From Pelargonium cotyledonis (taxonomy: Eukaryota > Streptophyta > Magnoliopsida > Geraniales > Geraniaceae), in assembly GCA_036897625.1 (NCBI GenBank), contig JAYMTA010000053.1, positions 1 to 50,478 on the forward strand: a stretch of 50,478 bases of DNA, given 5' to 3'. Below are positions 36,501 through 47,090 of this stretch, in pieces (position 1 is the stretch's first letter; the number at the start of each line of letters is the position of its first letter). The notes under the pieces are model-generated. The model was not told the DNA's origin and searched no databases. It saw nothing but the letters and a program-made list of their open reading frames with translations. Both the position numbers and the translations under genes were made by a program.

Positions 36501-36882
36501 TAATAACTCAGGTTCTTGGTCAGCAGTTCAGAGCTAGGGGAAGCCAGGAATTACTTATTGAAACTAACACGTAAACAATCAAAAGTGCAATCGTCTTAAA
36601 GATAAGGAAAAGTTCTATTTATTAAAGAAATTAAATAGTCTGCTCTAATTGATATCACAAGAGTAACCTCTTATAATTTTTATTTACTCCGACTGGGACT
36701 TTTGAAAGCTAGGTCCGGGCTGGAATAATCAAAGGGTTTACTTATAAATATCTAAATCTAGGTCAAAACACAATTACCCTAGAAGTATAGCGGATCCACC
36801 CTATTTTATACTGAAACGCCCGACCATTAGCCTTTAAAAATACAAGATCTAATTCTAAGCTTTATAGCCTCTAGTCGTCTAT
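30501..36882. other. long non-coding stretch, nothing recognised
   Basis: More than 6 kb without a supported gene or repeat unit. One started frame of 61 codons (30621-30806, minus) is present. A run of ten A lies at 31861-31870 and an 18-bp perfect palindrome at 34788-34805. Single words recalling rRNA were checked and not accepted. Confidence 0.5.
34788..34805. repeat. 18-bp perfect palindrome
   Basis: TTGTGTATA and its exact complement TATACACAA are joined without a spacer. It is in non-coding DNA with no neighbouring gene. It may be a chance feature. Confidence 0.6.
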
Positions 36883-36954
36883 AGGAACCAGTCGGATTTG
36901 AACCGACGCATGTAAGTTTTGCGGACTCATGCCTTACTACTTGGCTAGAGTTCC
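36883..36954 (-). tRNA. trnC-GCA: tRNA-Cys (GCA)
   Basis: This gene decodes UGU/UGC cysteine codons. Folded by hand on the minus strand, all arms form in 72 nt. The acceptor GGAACTC pairs with TGGTTCC in 6 of 7 positions counting G-T. The D stem is GCC/GGC around AAGTAGTAA. The anticodon stem TGAGT/ACTTA is complete (one G-T) around the loop CCGCAAA, giving anticodon GCA. The variable loop has five bases, and the T arm GTCGG-TTCAAAT-CCGAC is perfect. The discriminator is U73, as expected for Cys. No CCA is encoded. The three-base-pair D stem and overall sequence are bacterial/plastid-like. It is the only tRNA here whose stems are essentially all intact, so it is probably functional. It lies about 100 bp from a basic open frame on the opposite strand (37054-37290). 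Confidence 0.88.
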
Positions 36955-37053
36955 CGCTAATTAGGAGTATGCCCCTAGCACTACGTACTACTGAGACCCC
37001 ATATATAATTAGCCTTTAGGCATAATAAAAAGCAAAGTTATAGCTCTAACTAG

Positions 37054-37290
37054 TCTACCTTAGAGTGCTCTTGTTACAAGTTTATAGCCAATATACTTGG
37101 CAGGTGGACTAAAATTAGATATAGAAAACACAGCGCTTCTCCCACCCTCATTACTAAAGGTAACTCTTTGATTAAGACAAAAAAGAAATATACTTATATA
37201 AGTCTAGCAGCTTTTATACTTAAGATAGTTAATAGGGCTTTGAACAGGATTACTAATAAGCAAGGTTATCCGTTTGAAAAGCTACAGTGA
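37054..37290 (+). repeat. unstarted 78-codon basic frame, possible repeat-family member
   Basis: Between TAG at 37051-37053 and TGA at 37288-37290 lie 78 codons with no ATG. The second half reads NSLIKTKKKYTYISLAAFIL, then KIVNRALNRITNKQGYPFEK, basic and helix-friendly. It is similar in flavour to IEIAAIAHIKLITNK at 30.1 kb. A TTG inside could start a 39-codon piece. I see no GC block after it. It lies about 100 bp from the Cys tRNA on the opposite strand. It may be a family member or a chance frame. Confidence 0.35.
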
Positions 37291-37807
37291 AGTCTATTCG
37301 GGGCAATTAGATAGAGCAATATTTTATGTGAAAATGCGTAGGCGTGGCAGAACTAATTCTTACTTCGGAAACCTCCGTATAGAACGAACTATTAGTAAAA
37401 CGCGTTTCTTTGACTTTATGATAAAAACAAAGATCTTTTCTTTATAATTTATAACTGGTACACAATAAAACTCTATCCATCTGTAATTGAAACTTCTATA
37501 TCTAACCTGGGGTCCGAGTTCGGTCATTTTTAGGCAAGCAAAACCTTTATTGGGTAGACCTGAGGTTCTCTTTTTGAGTGGAAATATATTGACGAAGAGG
37601 CTTTAATTTTTATTTTAATTAGCTGCTAACTTTGATTGGTGAATTAAGGAGAGAAAGCGCTCTCATTTTACCCATTCCTAACTCTTCAATTCCTAGATTC
37701 TTTTGGGGAATAGAAGGCAAGCTTGGGTATTCCTATTTACTCTTTCATTTCAAGGCTTTTAGAGGAATTGTCAAACCTACGTTTTTCATTGTCCCTAAAC
37801 AAAGAAT
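37291..37807. other. non-coding stretch, nothing firm
   Basis: Short frames include a 37-codon ATG frame from about 37338 beginning MRRRGRTNSYFGN and a 70-codon frame at 37632-37844. None is recognisable. Confidence 0.45.
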
Positions 37808-37840
37808 CAACTTACTTAGTTCTTTATCGCTCGAATGCCT
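37808..37840. repeat. 33-bp direct repeat, copy 2
   Basis: The partner is 28159-28191, with four mismatches. It lies directly upstream of the repeat fragment that begins near 37841. Confidence 0.6.
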
Positions 37841-37911
37841 TTAAGCAGAATACAGATACAGGAACAGCAACAAGTAGTAAAGATAAACTTTTTATTAATA
37901 AAATAAATTGA
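37841..37911 (+). repeat. fragment of the basic-frame repeat
   Basis: The frame ends NTDTGTATSSKDKLFINK before a TAA at about 37909. TGT followed by a small residue also occurs at 1.7, 12.2, 20.3, 30.4 and 43.9 kb. The fragment is short and has no 3' module. Confidence 0.35.
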
Positions 37912-38598
37912 AACAATTTCCTATTTAAAGTTGTAAAGCTAGGAACTATAACCAAGTCTCTTTCGAGTGTCCATTTAACATGTAAATGCCTTTAATGTTT
38001 ACTTCCCAAAACTATACAAGCAAGCTTGCTTGGAAAAAGGACTCCTATATACCTGCCCTTTACTATTTCTAGATTAGAGACTGATTCATTTAGACTTTAG
38101 AACTCCTGGATTAGTTTATATCCCTACCTCCGTTTAGTAAAAACTTGTTGTACTTGGAAAACTAGAACAGGAATTGGTTAATAGAAAATGAACTTTCATA
38201 GCTATATGAAACATGAATTTACATTTGAGAAATGCCTCTCTACAAGGGAAAAGTGATGGATGAAGTTTTGCAGTTATATAAAGCATACTTTTTTCTCACA
38301 AAACAGACTCCAAATTGAGAACTTCCCAAGGGAAACTTGCTTTTTTCGTGTTCTAATTTCGATTACGGTAAAATCAATAAGACCTAATTTGTTACTGGAA
38401 GGGCACTCCAATTCTCAAAAAAGTAGGAGAGCTATAACTGTAAAAACAATAAAACACAAATTCCCTTCGAGAACTCATTTCGAATTTGAAGAAGTTTCTA
38501 ATTTCCCGGTATTTTTCTCCTCAATCTCATTTTAAGAGGCTCGAAAAGAGACAAAAACTAAGACTTTTCCATCTATGGTGGACTACTTTTTCCAAAAA
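37912..38598. other. non-coding stretch, one unsupported 91-codon frame
   Basis: The ATG frame at 38260-38535 gives 91 codons with a basic middle (NSQKSRRAITVKTIKHK). It has no recognised domain and its length is within chance. A link to the repeat unit that starts at 38599 is possible but not shown. Confidence 0.4.
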
Positions 38599-38895
38599 AT
38601 GAAACAAACTCTCCTAGGAAAGAGGGGTCTTATTGATTTGACATGTATATGGATCCTAAAAAGATTCTACATTCAAGGGTTTTCGCTAGCTAGAGTAGGG
38701 AAGCTTGTCTTGGATCCGAAGAAACTGAGGAGGAGGTAAGGTTTTCTCTTGAAGAGTCAAATTCTAGGTATTAAGAAAGTTTGGAATATGAAAAAGAAGA
38801 TGGTGGCAATAACGTATGTAGATATTATCCTGTATACTTCCTGCATTACCCTCCCTCGCTCCGGTGGGGAACAAGAACACAGACATAAAGAGTAA
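38599..38895 (+). repeat. dispersed repeat unit with internal TAA
   Basis: ATG at 38599 opens 46 codons ending DPKKLRRR, then TAA at 38737-38739. The same frame continues for 51 codons to TAA at 38893-38895. The continuation reads IKKVWNMKKKMVAITYVDII, then LYTSCITLPRSGGEQEHRHK. TSCITLP matches IECITFP at 16.6 kb, and VWNMKKKM matches VRNMTKKV at 20.3 kb. The GC block CCTCCCTCGCTCCGGTGGGG lies at about 38850-38869. Two halves in one frame with a single TAA suggest a recently broken frame or a family-wide stop. No function is recognised. Confidence 0.55.
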
Positions 38896-39532
38896 GACTT
38901 GGAATTCAGGAATTGTAATTCTTTAAGTCAAGTTTGAGTATTTCCCTCCTATGTCAATAAGAGGTCTTGAACCATGTACATGTTGTTCATTTTCGCGGTG
39001 CTTTGTTGTTAGTAAGTTGGAGGCTTTATCTGCAATTCAATTTTACCAGAGTATCTTCCCAATGAAGGGGAGACCTTAAATAAGAGGGTTTCTCATAAGC
39101 GCTTTAGTCTCAGCAGTTTTGTTCTACTAAACAGGTCATTTTCAAATCCTTGCTACAAGGAACACCAAAAACTTATGGAAACCCAATTGATTAAGTCAAG
39201 CTGTCGAGATGGGATACCTCTTTCCCTTTTCCGTATTCTGTTATTTAGGAGGGTAATAGGTAAACAGGGAATAGGTAATAAGTGATTTTTTACTCTGAGC
39301 CCGGTATTTTTATTAGAGATTTTCTTAACTAGCGAATCCCAGTCTTATTCTATTAATGTGGTTTGAGATCTAAAGAGTCTCATTTTCTTAGTGTTAGTGA
39401 TAGCTACTTCTTACTTATACTTTGTGAAAATACTACTAAATTCGAGATACAGAATTTTGAAGAAGTGAATTCTTATAGTATAATAGTATAAGAAGAACTT
39501 CGTTTCTATATTAAAGAAAGGTCTTTTTTTGA
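38896..39532. other. non-coding stretch, nothing recognised
   Basis: No frame or structured RNA is recognised. The end (39470-39530) is AT-rich like the leaders of repeat units. Confidence 0.5.
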
Positions 39533-39770
39533 TAAGATATTACTCTTTCTCCTCGAATCCCCTTTAGAAGAAAGACAGCAACTAAGGCAGGTATAGCAAC
39601 TCTAAAGACTCATAACAAAGCTATCAAGAATAAGATACAACAGAATAAAAGTCTCTCTTTTAGGTATAGAAGCACAGAAAGAAATCAAGATACAGAATAC
39701 GGAGTCTACTAGCTGTAAGAGAGCTCTAAAGGCTCAAAAGAAGATAGGGTTCCGCTAATTAACGAGGAAC
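39533..39770 (+). repeat. dispersed basic-frame repeat unit
   Basis: A 58-codon frame between TAA at 39533-39535 and TAG at 39710-39712 reads RRKTATKAGIATLKTHNKAI, then KNKIQQNK. In a neighbouring frame a second basic stretch, CKRALKAQKKIGFR, runs to TAA near 39760. KAGI also occurs at 28.3 kb and AIKNK at 6.4 kb. No GC block follows and there is no start codon. It is a decayed copy. Confidence 0.5.
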
Positions 39771-42700
39771 TGTAGGGTTTAATAGGAGATATAAAAGAAC
39801 TAAGGCAATATTTCTCTTGTACTAGAACATCCTTTTCGAACTAGGAAAATGCTAAACCGATTTGAAACTCGTGCAATCTAGGAATTTTAGACCCGTCTTT
39901 AACGTGAAAAATGCAGGCAACTAATCTAATAGACAACTTTCTGATATATGGATATTGCACTTAGTAACTTCTTCTTTTAGAGTAATGGGGAATCTCTTTA
40001 CTTTATATAAGCGATTTAGATTACTAGAAATGTTTATAAAAAGGGGGATATACCTATTATCTAAGTAATTTTCGAATTTTTAGGCTAACTTTACTAAGAT
40101 GACCAAAGCTTTAACTTTTGGCTTTTCTTTATTACTCAATTTCTTATACGTTTGGGTTCTTATAGACTTTCTCTTGTAGATCCCTTTTATACTAGGACTA
40201 GAGTTTCATGGTGTCTTTATCTCTTTGTCTGTAAGTATTTTCTTTCTGTCCACAATGTAGTAATCTACAAAGTTATTAAGTGCTACTGAATCGAAGACTT
40301 TCTAATTGTTGCAATGCTATGTTTTGTTTATAAAGGGGAGGAGAAGATACCGAATCCATAACTCCTATATAACTAAGAATTCTGTTTCTAGTACTCTATT
40401 ATGGTATGAATCTATATGAAAAAGTTATCAAACTAAAAAGGTTTTATCGAAGAGTTATTGCCGCTACATTCTTGCTTTTTGGTTATTGATTTAAGTAATA
40501 GAGGCAGCTAATTAGGGCTAATAAAAAAAGGAGCTTTCCTTTGTATTGATTTATCCAAAGAGATAGTTATTTTAATTCAAGAATTGGGTCAATCCTAGTA
40601 GTATAAGATACATATACCTTTTTGTCAGGAGATAGGTCTTTCCTATACGACTTGGTTTCCTAGCTCCATACTTTTCTATTCGTGCTATTTCATTAAAAAA
40701 GACTTAGCTATCGAGAATATAAACCTATTGTAAGACTCCTTCCATGTTTTATAATGGGACTTAGAACCTACTCATGTAGGGTTTTTGATTGGTAGAGCGG
40801 ATGGGTAGAGCAAGGAGTCGTTTAAATTCTTATACCCTGATGTAAGACCCAAAAAGTTATGTCCTTTTTAATAAGTAACAGCCCTGACTGAAGAATATAT
40901 TCATTCGTAAAGATTCAAAAGCTAAGAGAAAAAGCACTAAACTAATACGGGTTTTTATCTATTGCTATGTATATGCTGATAAATGACTAACACGTGCTAA
41001 ACCCTTTTTGAACGCCAATAAAAAATTTTCAAAACATGATTTAACTTATAAGAGGGGTTCCCGACGGAAGTCTTGACTTTTTTTATGTGCAGCTAACTCG
41101 AACTCTGCCAATTTTACTTGTAAAAACCAATTTTAGGGTATTTCTACCTCAAAATGAAGGGCTTGTATCACTAACTTCTAATAAAAGGGAACTAACTGAC
41201 AGATTTGCCCGTAAAAACCCACTCAATAAGACGGAAACCTTTTTAAACTAAAAAGCTTAACCTCCAACTTGTACTCTCTATAAAATTCCTTGAGAGAGGA
41301 GCTCTAGTAACTGCTCAATTCAAAGGTTAGAATACTAGGGTCTTCTATCTTGTAAAACTAAGACTCATTTCTATTCTTTTTAGTTAGGTATTTCGGGCTC
41401 CTGTAAGCCCCTAATCAAATAGACATTTCCTGTCTTTAATAAAATAACCTGGGTTAGACCCCCTATAAATGCAAATAAATTCAATCAAATAGAATTAAGG
41501 AAACCCAATCAAGTTTTACTTAGTTATGTTATATAGAATCCCTGCGATCCTTAAGGAGCTCAAAATCCCCGAATTACTCTCCTTTACTTTATTTACTATT
41601 TTACTAGAACTTCCTAGGCCTAAACTTAGTATACTAGAAGAGAAAGGCAAGCTTAGCTCCTTAATTAAGGGTCCTTTTTGTTCAATTTCATTTTTGTAAT
41701 TAAGGCAAGAGGAATTCAGCTTACTTAACAACAGAGGAACTATAACTCTATAATATTGGAATCCATAAGAGCTAGGAATACTGTAGCTTACAAGACATGT
41801 ATTTCCTTATAAAGGTGTATCTTCTCCTGCAACTCTAAGTAAGTATAAATACTAAATACAAGGAAGTCTAGCTCTCAAGAAGTAGAGGTTAGAAGTCAAA
41901 CAGGTATGCAGAACAAGCAAGTCATGAATAAAGAGAGTCAATAAAGTCAATCCAATTGTAGCTTTGTGAGAGTTCCTTGTTTGTATTGCAAGGTACAGAT
42001 TTCTATTTCGAGAGTTCCCTTTGAAGTCTATTCCTAGGATAAACCGGATACTTATTGATTGTATTTTTGGTAAAGTAGATACCTTAGAGGGAAGAGCTTT
42101 CCCAGGGCAAACTTTAGTTACAAACTTGTTAGGCACTTTTCTGTACCAATTAAAATCCTTTGTCGGTCTAATGGTACTGTGCAGCTTAAGGCTAAAAGTA
42201 AAGGAATAACAACATATGTCATAGCTGTAACAACTCCTAATGTTTATTAATAAGCCTGTATAGAAGAGTCAGAATTCTTAATCTTAGAGGTTCCAGATAA
42301 GTAAGACTAAACTATAGGAGCATTCCTTACCCAGAATTCTATATGGATATTCCGAGTCCCTTTGAGATAGTTTAGGAACTCATTAGATAATTTAGATAAC
42401 TGATTCTGATCCCTTCAGTGATAAGGGAACCCTCATTTCCGATAAAGCTAATGTCCTTGTGTCTTTGTTAGCAGTCCAAGCTCTTTAGTCTTCTTGTTCT
42501 TGGTTGGATAGGAATGGATATAGGATACCAGATTCTATTTCTTTGGAAGGAAAGTTCCTCTTGTGCTAGAGAATAAGCTTATACCGGTAATTCTAAGAAA
42601 ATGTATTCCTTATTCTGCAGCAGCTTCTTCTGCTATACGGCATTGCAAGGAAAGGCTCTCATTATTCTAATAATTGGAGGGATCTATAGTACTTACCCTC

Positions 42701-43559
42701 CGTAAACTTCTTCATTTCCTATGTCAACTTAATGGATTCCCGATCCAGTATAGAACATTGATTGTACTCATTAGGACCCAACAACACCTGAAATTCCTCT
42801 TTCTTATAACGGTACAGCAGAGAATAGCTTATCTCTACAGAGGTATGAAATACTCTATTATTTATTTCTATAATAGTTGAGGGAAAAGCTCTAATTATTT
42901 TTGGATGGAGGTCTATTCTATTCTTTTCTTGATTTACAAACCTGTCCTTTTCGGTATTTGTACTAATTGTTCATTGCAGGAACCCGCGTTCCTTTAGACC
43001 TAACTAGAAATCCAAGTTCTAACTGATCCAGTCTAGGAACTTACAGGAACCAGCCTAACCACTTTCGGTAAAAGGGAGAAAGCAAGTACTCTTGACAGCT
43101 CGAACCTAACTTCGGTTTTGGACTAAACCAATCAATCCAGTTCCGGTAATTTGAAGAGGGTATCGCTAGTTTCTGATTTACCAATCTTGCAAAACCAAAG
43201 AATAGTCCTAAGAAAGAATATAGAATCCTGTTTATGTTATCCATTAGAACTAGAACTCTCTAGCAGAACTTCGTACCTTGCTTTAGACAGAATACAAAAA
43301 AACAAAGAAGGAATTAATAGAACTAATACAAATTCCCAATACAAGGAAAGCTGCTCCTATAGTTTAAGTTACTTTATACAGGTGCAGAAACTTCCTTTTA
43401 AGAGATTCTGAGTCTTTAAAACAAAGAGTTACTTTTATTATCCAGGAACTCAGTTTAAGATATAGAATTCTCAGTCTCCTTAATAAAAATAATTACAGAG
43501 TTCTATCCGTAAGAGGAAAGTCCTAATCAAGACAGTCCTTTCCTTAATTAATACACTTA
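39771..43559. other. non-coding stretch with chance-length frames
   Basis: Frames at 41516-41731 (minus), 41852-42136 (minus, 94 codons), 42021-42209, 42674-42880, 43041-43244 (minus) and 43151-43411 overlap each other on both strands and share no domain with any family I know. Pairs of overlapping antiparallel frames are a sign of chance. The density is higher than in the rest of the window, so a decayed gene in 41.5-43.4 kb cannot be excluded. Confidence 0.45.
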
Positions 43560-44182
43560 AGAACTATAATACAATCTATGGAACTAATCTAATACATCTA
43601 ATAGAACTATCCTATAGAATTAATTAGAACACTACTATCTATATAGGAGCGGTAGCCCTAAGACCCTCCAGAGTGACCTATAACAGTATATTAAGAGAAC
43701 ACTAATACTTAAACCTATAATACGAATTACTAATCTATCTATAATTTGCTATAATTTGAATAGTATATATATATATATTAAGATTATTAAGACTACTAGA
43801 ATACTAAATAGAATATAATAACGATCTACTAATAGAACTATCTTATACTTATATTAGCTCCTGCTCTTCTACTGGCACAGCTTCTCTTGGGCCTACTCTC
43901 ATGGCTATGGCTCAGGCTCTACTACAGGGTACGGCTCCATCTCCTACAGCGACTGCTATTGCGCTTGCACCGTCTGCTCCTGCTAAAGAGAGTCATAAGT
44001 CATAAAGAGATATTGGTGTCCTAGTGTGCGGTAGAGATATTCATTATTATACTAATTGCCTTTCCCTCCCTTCGCACTACTGCAGTCAGGTAGATGGATG
44101 TACTACTAATCTCTTTAAGGCTAACCCCTCCAAAACGATAAGCTACAGAAACCGAGAGGAATTCTCCTTAATTAAAGCTTAA
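43560..44182 (+). repeat. dispersed repeat unit, alanine-rich frame plus 3' module
   Basis: An AT-rich leader with a (TA)n run near 43765-43782 precedes a frame of 65 codons from 43808, a TAA at 44003-44005, then 58 codons to TAA at 44180-44182. The first half is alanine/threonine/proline-rich (SSTGTASLGPTLMAMAQALL, later SPTATAIALAPSAPAKESHK), GC-richer than its surroundings and mostly GCT/ACT codons. The second half contains TNCLSLPSHYCSQV, which lines up with other units. The GC block CCTCCCTTCGCACTACTGCA is followed by the tail CTAATCTCTTTAAGGCTAAC. No start codon is clear (two internal ATG at SLGPTLMAM). No family is recognised. Confidence 0.55.
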
Positions 44183-46770
44183 AGAGGGACTTCTTCAAGT
44201 TATTGTTAGTGTTTTTCTGTATGGAAGTTCATATTATTAACAAGTAAGCTTATTAGCTCTTACTTTTATCTTCCTAAGCAGTGTATTGTATAAAATAAAG
44301 GGATCTCAGGAGAACTAAGTAATTCTCTAGTGTTCCCTTTCTGTTTCTAGTCGTAAGGCGCAAAGGGAAGTTTAACAAAAGGTTTTTTTCTAGTTATGTA
44401 TTTTTGTTGTTTACAGAGTTTCCCATTCCGGATAATAAATAAAATAATTAGAAAGATTTTATATTAGAGAAACTAAAGAATTTCCAGTCATATCAATTTA
44501 GGAAAGTTCCTGTATTCTGAATCTTACAACCTGATAATAATTATTTTGTTTTAAGGTATTCTGAATCTGTTGTCCTTGTGGCTCTTATTAGAGTTTAGGG
44601 ATTTTCTATTTTAGGTACCTGAATTCTGGATAAAAGGGATTTTAGATAAGAATTTCGAGGTTTTCTCTGGATTAGCTAATTCTTATTGAAGTTTTTGAAC
44701 CAAAAGTTTTAGGAATTCAAGTCATTTGTATTTTGTAGAGCCTGTTTTTTCCAGTTGGTGGTTGTTCATTGGGGTCTATCTGTTTTAGCTGGTAAACTGG
44801 TAAAGGAGTTAATACAATTTCTTGTCTTAGTTCTTTTAGCAAGGAAGTCTTGTATTCTATTCTGGGTTTTGGAAAGCAGTCTTTGCTGTACTTTTATAGT
44901 ATCTTTTATTTTAGAGTATCCGGGGACAGTATAGGGAGTTTAGCAAAGGTTTTAGAGGCTTGCCATATTTTGTAAAGAGCTGACTGAATCTTTCTAGTAA
45001 GTCAAGTGAAAGTTTTTTCCCTTTTAGATATTCTGGGTAATTCGTACTTTTTAGACCCTGTTTTTTTAGTCTTATATTAGCTATTAGACTTCCTAATTCC
45101 GTAGATGGTATAAGAATTCCTGAATGAACAAGTCAATCAAATAGGGAAGCAGCTTTCTTGATGCCATGCTTTTAGGATTCCATATTCCATAAACCAATTG
45201 AACAGAGTGAGTAGATACAAGGAATTCTAAACTCTCAAAGACCCCTCTTCAAAGAATTTACGGGGAATCCAAGTTTTTTTATGGGTTAAATGTAACAAAA
45301 CAGCTTAATAAGAGGTATCTGAGCTGGCCCTTATGGGATTGATTATTCAATTGAATATTTTATAGAAACCTGAGTCTTTTTTGTTGGGTAATTTAATTAG
45401 TGATAAAGTACTCTATTAATCCTTTCATTTTTTAGGTCTGTAGCTTTAACAAATGGAAGTTCAGAAGTTGGCAGGCTTCAGTTTTTCCAGGTACCTATTT
45501 TGTTTGTGAGAATAGATTCCTGATAATGTATTCGAACAGAGTTTTCCAGGCATCGTTCTTGAACAGTTGTTCTTGCCTTTGAAGGTACGAAGTGCTTCTA
45601 TATTCCGATATTTCTGTATAGCCTGTGCAGCTAAAGGCATATCCTGTAGCTATTTTGGTGGTATCACATCTCCTTGACTTTCTTTACTTCTTTACTAACT
45701 TGTACATGACATTTCCTGAACCAGATAGGATGGATAATTGTTGCTATTTGTATTGAGCTATTTGCATTGAGCAGATTCCTAAGCTTATTAGGTAGGTGGT
45801 GCTAAAAGGAATAAAATAAACTGATTTTCTGGGTTTGTATTCTTTGTTGTAAGTGCTTTCCTTCAGGATTCCGATTAATGGATAAACCGGTAAAGGATTC
45901 TAAGACAGAGTATTCCTTGGTATTAGTTCTTTAACATGTTCTGTTGGTTGCTAGATAGATGAAAACCTGGCAGTTGAAAAGCAGTTGCAGCTAGATTCTA
46001 TTACCTTTTAGTTCTTGGGACTTCTTGGTGTAGCTAGTTTCTTGTATAGCAGGATACAGAATAACTGAATCTCTTGTAAATGACTCAAAATAAATATATG
46101 ATATTTCCTTGAGACTTGAGAGTTGATTCCTAAGCTAATAGAACTGATATTTATCTGGGGTTTGTAAGCTAGGAACTCCTAAGGAGGCTACTCTTCACGA
46201 TAATGTATTCCTTAATTGGGAAGTTGTTCTTGAGCTAATTCGTTCTTAACATTCCTAAAATTAGAGTTTACAGGAACCGGTGTTTATGAAAGTGTCAATG
46301 TATTCCTTTCATGTGTTCTGGGTTTACTTTAGTTTTGTTGTAAAGCAGATAGTCCGAATAATCCTAAGAATTTGTATATTCCTTTGAGTTTAGGAATCCG
46401 ATAAATGTCTAATTCTACTGGTAAGGGTGTTCTATCATAAGCTGCTGGAGTACATAGTCTATTTGTCCTTGGGTTTATTTTGATGAGGGTTTCAAAGCTA
46501 AGTAAGTATCTTTAAAGTTTTCCCTCGTAAACAGGTAATATTTAGTTATTTGTTGTATTTTCCAGTATTGGCAGTAAGGAAAGCTCATTAACAAATGGAA
46601 GTAAGTTAATTGGTGTAGGCTTTCCAGGTACGTACCTATATTTTTTTGTTGGAAGTGTTGTGTTTCCTGTCTCTCAAGTCTTTGGGATTCTTTCTCTTAT
46701 TGATGAAGGTTACCTATTTTATTTACTTTCCAGGGCTTTATGATACCGGTTTTCAACCCACCTTTCGATA
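44183..46770. repeat. T-rich region of degenerate second-type repeats
   Basis: No gene is seen. Several 25-60 bp words recur here and up to the window end. TAGGAAAGTTCCTGTATTCT at 44499 is repeated at 48559 with one difference, and more loosely at 47796 and 47897. AACAAATGGAAG followed about 35 bases later by TTCCAGGTAC is at 45448 and 46589, and in altered form at 50374. A TTTTTTTCTAG word at 44382 recurs at 47465 and 49787. Spacing is irregular. Confidence 0.5.
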
Positions 46771-47090
46771 AGAGCCATAGAGCAAGAGGAATTCTCCCTT
46801 CCTAATATACACTATCTATAAGACTCTATAATACATATACGTAAGAGCTTACTTACAAGACAGGTATCCCAAACAAAAGTCCTGCAACTCTAACGAAAGC
46901 TCTATCTAGCCCATAAAGGAAGTCTAGCTCTAAACTCTCTACTTCGTATATAAGGGGTTTAGGTACAATGACAACAAGGTAGTACAAAGAAGAGTAGTCT
47001 ATCTGGCGCTGCACAAGAAGGGTATGATACAGAATAAAGCGAAGTAAGTAATAGTAATAAAGAAGAAAGAATAAAGTGAATCTAAAAGGA
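46771..47090 (+). repeat. dispersed repeat unit, decayed
   Basis: AGAGGAATTCTCCCTT near 46789 matches the word AGGAGGAATTCTCCCTTT that follows the GC block at 49.88 kb. The frame then reads TYKTGIPNKSPATLTKALSS, a TAA, RKSSSKL and further basic residues, broken by TAA and TAG. CCCATAAAGGAAGTCTAGCTC matches CATAAGAAGTCTAGCTCTTA at 50.03 kb when the shared part is aligned. The GC block is replaced by unrelated sequence. Confidence 0.42.

Noticed and set aside
38260..38535. 91-codon plus-strand frame
   Set aside because: Within chance length for this composition; no recognisable domain.
40770..40845. Two GGTAGAGC-like D-arm phrases with TAGGGT/ACCCTG ends
   Set aside because: The ends pair, but no T arm or anticodon stem forms between them.
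43151..43411. 86-codon frame overlapping an antisense 67-codon frame
   Set aside because: Mutually overlapping antiparallel frames with no family signal.
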